This document shows, one piece after another, positions 4,892 through 9,428 of a DNA stretch of 9,428 bases. Positions within the stretch are counted from its first letter, which is position 1. Each line of letters opens with the position of its first letter. The notes under the pieces are model-generated. The model had not been told where the DNA came from. It ran no database searches and saw only the letters and a program-made list of their open reading frames with translations. This stretch comes from Alphaproteobacteria bacterium (GTDB taxonomy: Bacteria; Pseudomonadota; Alphaproteobacteria; JAJTHO01), in assembly GCA_021297975.1 (NCBI GenBank), contig JAJTHO010000039.1, positions 1 through 9,428 of the forward strand, in the 5' to 3' direction. Made by a program: the position numbers and the translations under genes.

Positions 4892-7198
4892 ATGATCACA
4901 CCAGTTCTTGAAAAGACACTGCACCGGGCTTTAGATCTCGCGGCGGAGCGTAAGCATGAATTTGCGACGCTCGAACACCTGCTCCTATCGCTCACCGAAG
5001 ACACAGACGCCGTGCCGGTTTTAAAGGCCTGCGGCGTGAATATTGATAAACTGCGCCGGGATATAACGGAATATCTGGTGACCGAGCTGCAAAACATTGT
5101 GCTGCCGGTAATTGCTGAGCCAAAACCCACCAGCGCCTTTCAACGCGTGGTGCAGCGCGCGGTTATCCATGTGCAATCATCAGGGCGCGCGGAAGTAAAC
5201 GGCGCAAACGTCCTTGTATCCTTGTTCTCCGAACGGGAAAGCCACGCGGTGTATTTCCTTCAAGAACAAGATATGTCCCGCTTTGATGCGGTGAATTTTA
5301 TCGCCCACGGCATTGCCAAAGTTGGCGGCAACGCGCCGCGTAGGCCTGCACAGGCGGCAAACAGCAACGGCGAAGAAATGCTCGATGGCAACGCCGGGGA
5401 CAAAAAAAGCAAAAAAGAAACGTTTGAACTTTACTGCACCAATTTGAACAACAAGGCGATGGAGGGCAAGATTGACCCCCTCATTGGTCGTGAGCGCGAG
5501 ATTGAACGCACCATTCAGATTTTGTGCCGCCGCAGTAAAAATAACCCGCTCTATGTTGGCGACCCCGGTGTGGGTAAAACGGCGATTGCCGAGGGACTGG
5601 CGCGCCGCATTGTTGAAGGCGATGTGCCGGAAATTTTGATGGACGCAACGATTTATGCGCTGGATATGGGCGCATTATTAGCCGGAACCCGCTATCGCGG
5701 CGACTTTGAAGAACGCCTGAAAATGGTCATCACTGAGATTGAGGCGATGCCGCAATCCATTCTGTTTATTGATGAAATCCACACCATCGTTGGCGCGGGC
5801 GCAACCAGCGGCGGGGCGATGGATGCCTCAAACTTGCTGAAGCCATCGCTCGCGCGGGGCAGCCTACGCTGTATCGGCTCCACCACCTATAAAGAATTCC
5901 GCAGCCATATTGAAAAAGACCGCGCGCTCGTGCGCCGCTTCCAGAAAATTGATGTGGAAGAGCCGTCCGTGGAAGATGCCATCAAAATCATCACCGGCAT
6001 TAAATCCTATTACGAACAGCACCATGGGGTGAAGTATTCACCAGAAGCCGTGCGCACGGCGGTGGAAATGTCGGCGCGCTATATCTCAAACCGCAAACTG
6101 CCGGATAGCGCCATTGATATTATTGATGAAGTGGGCGCGGCGCAGTATTTGATGCCGCCCTCAAAACGCAAAAAAACTATCAACAGCAAAGACATTGAAG
6201 GTATTGTCGCGAAAATTGCCCGCATCCCGGAAAAGAACGTCAGCCGCGATGATAAAACCGTGCTGTCAAACCTTTCCCGCGATTTGAAAACGCTGGTTTT
6301 TGGTCAGGATACAGCGATTGAGGCCTTGGTTGACGCCGTGAAAATGGCGCGGGCGGGACTTCGCGATGCGGAAAAGCCGATTGGTTGCTATTTGTTTACA
6401 GGCCCCACCGGGGTTGGGAAAACTGAAGTCGCACGCCAGCTCGCGAAACAGCTGGGCGTTGAGCTAACCCGGTTTGATATGTCGGAATATATGGAACGCC
6501 ATTCGGTCAGCCGGCTGATTGGTGCCCCCCCCGGCTATGTGGGCTTTGAGCAAGGCGGCCTCTTGACCGATGCCGTTGACCAGCATCCCCACACCGTGCT
6601 GCTCCTTGATGAAATTGAAAAGGCGCACCCGGATTTGTTTAACATTTTGCTGCAAGTGATGGATCACGGCAAATTAACCGATCACAGCGGAAAAGGCATT
6701 GATTTCCGAAATGTTATTTTGATTATGACCAGCAACGCCGGTGCGGCGGAGCTGGCGAAACCAGCGGTGGGTTTCCTGCAATCGGCGGCAACGCGCTCTG
6801 GTGCGGACACGGAGGCTGTTAACCGCGCCTTCACCCCGGAATTCCGCAACCGGCTGGATGCGATTATCTCCTTCGCGCCGCTGCAGCCTGAACACATCCA
6901 CAAAGTGGTGGATAAGTTTATCATTCAGCTTGAGGCGCAACTGGCCGATAGGCATGTCACGATCGCGCTCACCAACGCGGCGCGGCATTGGCTTGGGGAG
7001 AAGGGCTATGACCCCGTCCTCGGCGCGCGGCCACTCGCGCGGGTTATCCAAGAGCATGTGAAAAAGCCGCTGGCGAATGAGCTTTTGTTTGGCAAATTAA
7101 GCAACGGCGGTTCGGTGAAGGTGGGCGTTAAAGACGGGAAGTTGACCTTTGCCGTTGAAGAAGCCGCCCGCCGCAAAGAAGAACAGTCGGTCGAGTAG
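4892..7198 (+). CDS. clpA: ATP-dependent Clp protease ATP-binding subunit ClpA
   Basis: ClpA is a hexameric AAA+ unfoldase that threads substrates into the ClpP peptidase. The protein has 768 residues, typical for the family. The N-domain (about 1-145, two Clp_N repeats) contacts ClpS. A linker follows, then AAA-1 with Walker A GDPGVGKT (223-230), pore segment GTRYRGDFEER (about 265-275) and Walker B DE at 294-295. AAA-2 has Walker A GPTGVGKT (504-511), pore loop GAPPGYVG (544-551), Walker B DE at 573-574 and sensor TSNAG (613-617). The ClpP-docking tripeptide is VGF at 626-628, where E. coli has IGL. There is no long coiled-coil insertion, which excludes ClpB. A Shine-Dalgarno-like AAAGGA (4876-4881) precedes the ATG by 10 nt, inside clpS. 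The TAG stop shares its G with the start codon of the next gene. Confidence 0.97.
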   Translation: MITPVLEKTLHRALDLAAERKHEFATLEHLLLSLTEDTDAVPVLKACGVNIDKLRRDITEYLVTELQNIVLPVIAEPKPTSAFQRVVQRAVIHVQSSGRAEVNGANVLVSLFSERESHAVYFLQEQDMSRFDAVNFIAHGIAKVGGNAPRRPAQAANSNGEEMLDGNAGDKKSKKETFELYCTNLNNKAMEGKIDPLIGREREIERTIQILCRRSKNNPLYVGDPGVGKTAIAEGLARRIVEGDVPEILMDATIYALDMGALLAGTRYRGDFEERLKMVITEIEAMPQSILFIDEIHTIVGAGATSGGAMDASNLLKPSLARGSLRCIGSTTYKEFRSHIEKDRALVRRFQKIDVEEPSVEDAIKIITGIKSYYEQHHGVKYSPEAVRTAVEMSARYISNRKLPDSAIDIIDEVGAAQYLMPPSKRKKTINSKDIEGIVAKIARIPEKNVSRDDKTVLSNLSRDLKTLVFGQDTAIEALVDAVKMARAGLRDAEKPIGCYLFTGPTGVGKTEVARQLAKQLGVELTRFDMSEYMERHSVSRLIGAPPGYVGFEQGGLLTDAVDQHPHTVLLLDEIEKAHPDLFNILLQVMDHGKLTDHSGKGIDFRNVILIMTSNAGAAELAKPAVGFLQSAATRSGADTEAVNRAFTPEFRNRLDAIISFAPLQPEHIHKVVDKFIIQLEAQLADRHVTIALTNAARHWLGEKGYDPVLGARPLARVIQEHVKKPLANELLFGKLSNGGSVKVGVKDGKLTFAVEEAARRKEEQSVE

Positions 7199-7899
7199 TG
7201 GCCGCGCATCGCCTGTATGGCCACCACGCGGTGCTTGCCGCACTCGAAAATCCGCTGCGCCGGCCAAAACGGCTGTGGATAACGGCAGAAAATAAAGCGC
7301 TCGTGCCTAAACAGCCGCCGTGCTCTGTGGAAGTGGTGGATAAACAGGCGCTGCATAAACTCGCGCCATTAGGCGCGGTGCATCAAGGCTGGGTGCTCGA
7401 TTGCGCACTGCTTGAGCAACCGGCTTTAGAAGATATTCTTGATCAAGAGCCGGAAACGATTGTTGTTTTAGATCAGGTCACCGACCCGCAAAATATCGGC
7501 GGCATTATCCGCAGCGCGGCTGCCTTAGGCGCAGCCGCCGTGGTGGTGCAAGACCGCCATGCACCGGGTGAGACGCCCGCACTCGTAAAAACAGCGTGCG
7601 GCGGGTTTGAGCGCGTGCCGTATATCGGCGTCACGAATCTCTCGCGCAGCCTGACGGATTTACAGGCGGCGGGCTATTGGTGTATCGGCTTTTCTGAACA
7701 CGCTGACGTATCGTTTGCGCCGAAACTTTTTTCCCAAAAAACGGTGCTGGTGTTTGGCGCGGAAGGCGAGGGGATGCGGCGCCTCGTTACAGAACGATGC
7801 GATCAGCTCGCGCGCCTGCCCACGAACCCCGACTTTCCGAGTTTGAACGTAACCAGCACCGTGACGGCTGTGTTGTTATCACGAGTCCTAGCGGACTAA
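7198..7899 (+). CDS. rlmB: 23S rRNA (guanosine-2'-O-)-methyltransferase RlmB, SpoU/TrmH family
   Basis: RlmB uses S-adenosylmethionine to methylate the ribose of G2251 (E. coli numbering) in the peptidyl-transferase P loop of 23S rRNA. The protein has 233 residues, slightly short (E. coli about 243). The N-terminal substrate-binding domain starts with LYGHHAVLAAL and ends near VHQG (61-64). The SPOUT trefoil-knot domain shows motif 1 DPQNIGGIIRSA (96-107, with Asn99 and Arg105), motif 2 FGAEGEGMRRL (186-196) and motif 3 with SLNV (215-218). The tail after SLNV (TSTVTAVLL) departs from the usual SVA(A/T)G pattern. VTDPQN and ACGGFERVP favour RlmB over other TrmH proteins. The start is GTG at 7198, in a TAGTG overlap with clpA, and no in-frame ATG is available nearby, so translation is probably coupled to clpA. 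Confidence 0.88.
   Translation: MAAHRLYGHHAVLAALENPLRRPKRLWITAENKALVPKQPPCSVEVVDKQALHKLAPLGAVHQGWVLDCALLEQPALEDILDQEPETIVVLDQVTDPQNIGGIIRSAAALGAAAVVVQDRHAPGETPALVKTACGGFERVPYIGVTNLSRSLTDLQAAGYWCIGFSEHADVSFAPKLFSQKTVLVFGAEGEGMRRLVTERCDQLARLPTNPDFPSLNVTSTVTAVLLSRVLAD
7884..7897. terminator. Small hairpin at the convergent gene junction
   Basis: AGTCC (7884-7888), loop TAGC, GGACT (7893-7897) forms a perfect 5-bp stem at the very end of rlmB, 9 nt from the end of the opposing gene. It is the only dyad at a junction where two operons meet with a 7-nt gap. It lacks a T-tract on either strand, so termination here is uncertain. Confidence 0.25.
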
Positions 7900-7906
7900 A
7901 ACCAGC

Positions 7907-8191
7907 CTAAGCAACCGCCGTTGCCGTTTTAACCGCCGTCCCGTACAGCACGATCTTCTGAATATTCACTTTATTATTCAAACCCATGCCAACGAGTACA
8001 TGCTCTGGGCGAACGCCAATAACCGCTGTTGCACCCAGCTGCTGCGCCCAATTGGCAAGCCCCGTCATCGCTTGCTGATATGCGGTGTAATACTGATTAA
8101 AATCGGTGAAATCTGGCGATAGGCCGTAAATGACGCCTAAGCGTTTCGTGATGCTGACCGCGCCAAGGTTTTGCTCGGTTGTGACCAGCAC
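7907..8191 (-). CDS. Divergent YbjQ/UPF0145-family paralogue
   Basis: This 94-residue protein is recognisable as a second YbjQ-like (heavy-metal-binding domain, UPF0145) protein from VTTEQNLGAVSITKRLGVIYG at the N-terminus (beginning TTE where YbjQ has STT), NWAQQLGATAVIGV (about 47-60) matching the LGANAVIGI strand of its neighbour, and the C-terminal LYGTAVK. It has lost the GEAxLGAN and IRDIVGGRSGAYEKE segments that define the canonical protein; a Tyr/Gln-rich stretch replaces them. The start is GTG at 8191, one base after the stop of the canonical ybjQ, and I see no better start. Function is unknown. The tandem position suggests an ancient duplication and possibly mixed oligomers with the upstream product; that is inference. 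It ends 7 nt from rlmB, which faces it. Confidence 0.75.
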   Translation of the reverse strand: MLVTTEQNLGAVSITKRLGVIYGLSPDFTDFNQYYTAYQQAMTGLANWAQQLGATAVIGVRPEHVLVGMGLNNKVNIQKIVLYGTAVKTATAVA

Positions 8192-8192
8192 G

Positions 8193-8513
8193 TCAGCCCA
8201 CCGTTACGGCAGTACCGGAAACAGACACCATCAGCATGCTGCCGCCTTGGCCGACGCTGTCATAATCGATATCAATCCCGATAACCGCGTTGGCGCCAAG
8301 CTGGCGGGCGTTTTGCTCAAGTTCCTGAAACGCAACCTGACGCGCTTTGGCGAATTCTTTTTCATACGCGCCGGAGCGGCCGCCAACAATATCGCGGATG
8401 GAGGCGAACAGGTCTTTAAAGACGTTGGCGCCTAAAACGGCCTCGCCCACGACAATTCCGTGGTATTGTTTTACGGCGTGTCCTTCAAGGGTGCTGGTGG
8501 TTGAGAGTATCAT
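8193..8513 (-). CDS. ybjQ: YbjQ, UPF0145 / heavy-metal-binding domain protein
   Basis: This 106-residue cytoplasmic protein is very close to E. coli YbjQ throughout: STTSTLEG near the start, GEAVLGANVFKD, IRDIVGGRSGAYEKE, QLGANAVIGIDIDYDSVG and the C-terminal GSMLMVSVSGTAV. YbjQ-family proteins form small beta-rich homo-oligomers; their role is not established despite the domain's name, and I see no classical Cys/His metal site here. The ATG overlaps the grxD stop in an ATGA (8513-8510), so translation is probably coupled to grxD, and the divergent paralogue follows one base after its stop. Identification is strong; function is open. Confidence 0.94.
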   Translation of the reverse strand: MILSTTSTLEGHAVKQYHGIVVGEAVLGANVFKDLFASIRDIVGGRSGAYEKEFAKARQVAFQELEQNARQLGANAVIGIDIDYDSVGQGGSMLMVSVSGTAVTVG

Positions 8514-8854
8514 GCGGCCTCCGGTGTATGGGTGATGTTTTTGCTTTTGAGCAGGTCTTCAAATTCGCCCGATTGATACAGCTCGCGGACAATATCCGCG
8601 CCGCCGATGAATTCGCCTTTGATGTACAGCTGAGGGATGGTTGGCCAATTGGTGTAGTCTTTAATGCCTTGGCGCAGATCCTGATCTTCGAGGATGTTCA
8701 CATCATGAAAGGGCACGTTTAGTGTTTCTAAAACCTGTACCACAAGGTTAGAAAAGCCGCAGGCGGGAAACTCAGCGGTTCCCTTCATAAACAGCACGAC
8801 ATCGTGGCTGCTCAGGGTTTTTTTGATGGTCTCAAATATTGCGGGGCTTGTCAT
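8510..8854 (-). CDS. grxD: Monothiol CGFS glutaredoxin (Grx4/GrxD type)
   Basis: CGFS glutaredoxins bind a [2Fe-2S] cluster with glutathione as homodimers or with BolA proteins, and act in Fe-S cluster trafficking and iron sensing. The protein has 114 residues, the usual single-domain length. Visible are the glutathione-site FMKGT (Lys24), the active-site CGFS at 32-35, WPTIP at 70-74 with the cis-proline, and GGAD at 84-87. The residues before CGFS are EFPA, where many homologues have a Gln-rich EQPQ or similar. In many proteobacteria grxD sits beside bolA; here bolA is absent from the window and the neighbours are a lysine-rich exported protein (3-nt gap upstream) and ybjQ (4-nt overlap downstream). 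Confidence 0.95.
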   Translation of the reverse strand: MTSPAIFETIKKTLSSHDVVLFMKGTAEFPACGFSNLVVQVLETLNVPFHDVNILEDQDLRQGIKDYTNWPTIPQLYIKGEFIGGADIVRELYQSGEFEDLLKSKNITHTPEAA

Positions 8855-8857
8855 GGC

Positions 8858-9157
8858 TTAAGGTTTCTTTTTCGAGGGTTTTTTCTTAGGTTTTGTGCCG
8901 GGAGATTTTTTGCTTTTTTTACCGGCAGTGTCTTTTTTGCCTTTGGTTTTTTTCGCGGCTTTACCCGATGCTTTCTTGGGTTTGTCGTCAGCAACCATTG
9001 GCGGCAATTTTTTTAAGGGCTCAGGCAGGGCGCTTTCTTGAAAGCGCGAGGAATCAATGGCGCGCTCATCGGCAAAATTTTCTAAGGAATCCTGAGCGCG
9101 GGCTGTGGTCTGACACAGCAGCAGCGCGACGATAACAAGGCATAAGCGAAGGGTCAT
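8858..9157 (-). CDS. Exported lysine-rich protein of unknown function
   Basis: I do not recognise a family. From ATG 9157 the protein has 99 residues. Residues 1-22 form a clear signal peptide (MTLRLCLVIVALLLC core, ARAQ cleavage region). Residues 23-58 are acidic to neutral and carry a proline-containing PEPLKKLPP stretch. Residues 59-99 contain 20 lysines out of 41, mixed with Gly, Ala, Ser, Thr and Pro, and end in KKKP, like histone-H1 or AlgP-type tails but on a secreted protein. A longer frame opens at 9205, but it adds 16 residues ahead of the signal peptide; GAGAGAA (9161-9167, minus strand) just before ATG 9157 could help initiation. It is the first gene of the four-gene minus-strand unit. 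Binding to anionic envelope polymers or nucleic acid is a guess from charge alone. Confidence 0.7.
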   Translation of the reverse strand: MTLRLCLVIVALLLCQTTARAQDSLENFADERAIDSSRFQESALPEPLKKLPPMVADDKPKKASGKAAKKTKGKKDTAGKKSKKSPGTKPKKKPSKKKP

Positions 9158-9175
9158 GGGTTCTCTCAAAGACGC

Positions 9176-9205
9176 ATTATGCCATTCTATGCCCGGTGGC
9201 CGCAA
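9176..9205 (-). promoter_or_regulatory. Candidate promoter for the lysine-rich protein-grxD-ybjQ operon
   Basis: On the minus strand, TTGCGG (9205-9200), an 18-bp spacer and CATAAT (9181-9176) preceded by TGG (partly extended -10). The -35 box lies almost wholly inside the 17-bp palindrome at 9201-9217. Transcription would start near 9169, a short distance before the ATG at 9157. Confidence 0.45.
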
Positions 9206-9217
9206 GAATTTCTTGCG
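9201..9217. promoter_or_regulatory. Perfect 17-bp palindrome, candidate operator
   Basis: CGCAAGAA (9201-9208), one central T, TTCTTGCG (9210-9217): perfect 8-bp half-sites with a 1-bp centre. It sits midway between two divergent genes and covers the predicted -35 box of the minus-strand operon. Its size and symmetry fit a homodimeric regulator's site; it could also fold as a short RNA hairpin. No regulator is identified. Confidence 0.45.
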
Positions 9218-9229
9218 TAGCCCGCACGT

Positions 9230-9242
9230 CTTTGTAACAAAG
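9230..9242. promoter_or_regulatory. Second dyad just upstream of ugd
   Basis: CTTTGT (9230-9235), central A, ACAAAG (9237-9242) is a perfect 6-bp dyad ending 4 nt before the ugd ATG at 9247. It occupies the place where a Shine-Dalgarno would be expected and none is visible. A weak promoter reading, TTGCGT (9213-9218), 16 bp, TAACAA (9235-9240), would start transcription at about the ATG. Either an operator or a translation-affecting hairpin is possible; short dyads can occur by chance. Confidence 0.3.
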
Positions 9243-9246
9243 CGTT

Positions 9247-9428
9247 ATGCGTTTAGCGATGATTGGCACAGGGTATGTCGGCCTTGTCACCGGCGCGTGT
9301 TTCGCCGAATTCGGCCACACCGTCGTTTGTATTGATAAAGACCAGAGCAAGATTGACCGCTTGCTGCGGGGTGAGATTCCTATATTTGAGCCGGGTCTGG
9401 ATCGGCTTGTTTCCAGCAACATTGCCGC
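9247..9428 (+). CDS. ugd: UDP-glucose 6-dehydrogenase, C-terminus outside window
   Basis: The enzyme oxidises UDP-glucose to UDP-glucuronate with two NAD+, supplying acidic sugars for capsule, exopolysaccharide or LPS. Only the first 60 residues are visible. They show the Rossmann dinucleotide motif GTGYVG (7-12), an acidic residue at the end of the second strand (Asp30) as expected for NAD+ binding, and the family segment GEIPIFEPGLDRLV (about 42-55), which distinguishes the UDP-glucose/GDP-mannose dehydrogenase family. UDP-glucose is favoured over GDP-mannose because MRLAMIGTGYVGLVTGACFAEFGH is the typical Ugd opening, but the substrate-specific parts lie beyond the window. The gene is divergent from the lysine-rich protein operon, 89 bp away. 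Confidence 0.92.
   Translation, partial: MRLAMIGTGYVGLVTGACFAEFGHTVVCIDKDQSKIDRLLRGEIPIFEPGLDRLVSSNIA

Noticed and set aside
6674..7057. Long minus-strand open frame (127 codons) within clpA
   Set aside because: It is antisense to the well-conserved AAA-2/C-terminal part of ClpA; long opposite-strand frames are expected in GC-rich coding DNA.
8130..8435. 101-codon plus-strand open frame opposite the ybjQ genes
   Set aside because: It lies antisense to two genes with strong YbjQ family similarity, has no recognisable protein features and no ribosome site.
8866..8985. T-rich tracts on the plus strand as an AT-rich regulatory region or terminator
   Set aside because: They are the complement of AAA/AAG lysine codons in the tail of the minus-strand lysine-rich protein.

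Overview
The window is a compact, moderately GC-rich bacterial chromosome segment with almost no non-coding DNA. The gene set (RecJ, long-chain polyprenyl diphosphate synthase, ClpS-ClpA, RlmB, CGFS glutaredoxin, YbjQ) is proteobacterial. The protein style, a SNase-like protein with a C-terminal OB-like region and the clpS-clpA pairing suggest an alphaproteobacterium. That placement is inference; no rRNA or other lineage marker is present. I see no tRNA, rRNA, IS element, prophage, CRISPR array or origin.

Layout. Positions 1-4313 (+) hold recJ (5' end outside the window), an SbtA-type sodium/bicarbonate symporter, an IspB-type polyprenyl synthase, and a secreted SNase-fold protein whose start lies inside ispB. 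A 215-bp gap (4314-4528) holds a structured inverted-repeat element and candidate promoters. Positions 4529-7899 (+) hold clpS, clpA and rlmB, which are nearly contiguous (6-nt gap, then a 1-nt stop/start overlap) and probably form one transcript. Positions 9157-7907 (-) hold a tightly packed four-gene unit that converges on rlmB: an exported lysine-rich protein, a CGFS monothiol glutaredoxin (grxD), ybjQ, and a divergent ybjQ paralogue. At 9247 (+) a UDP-glucose 6-dehydrogenase gene starts divergently and runs off the window. The 89-bp divergent gap carries two perfect dyads, one of them overlapping a predicted -35 box.

Function. Most of this is housekeeping: DNA repair (RecJ), quinone side-chain synthesis (IspB), N-degron proteolysis (ClpS delivering substrates to ClpA, with ClpP encoded elsewhere), 23S rRNA methylation (RlmB), Fe-S cluster handling (GrxD) and nucleotide-sugar synthesis (Ugd). 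The less ordinary parts are the SbtA homologue without a neighbouring SbtB, the SNase-like protein that appears to lack catalytic residues, the lysine-rich exported protein in the grxD-ybjQ-ybjQ unit, the cloverleaf-like repeat, and several genes with promoter-like sequences very close to their start codons and no Shine-Dalgarno. I find no convincing wholly new multi-gene system; the grxD/YbjQ/lysine-rich unit is the best candidate for an undescribed functional association.
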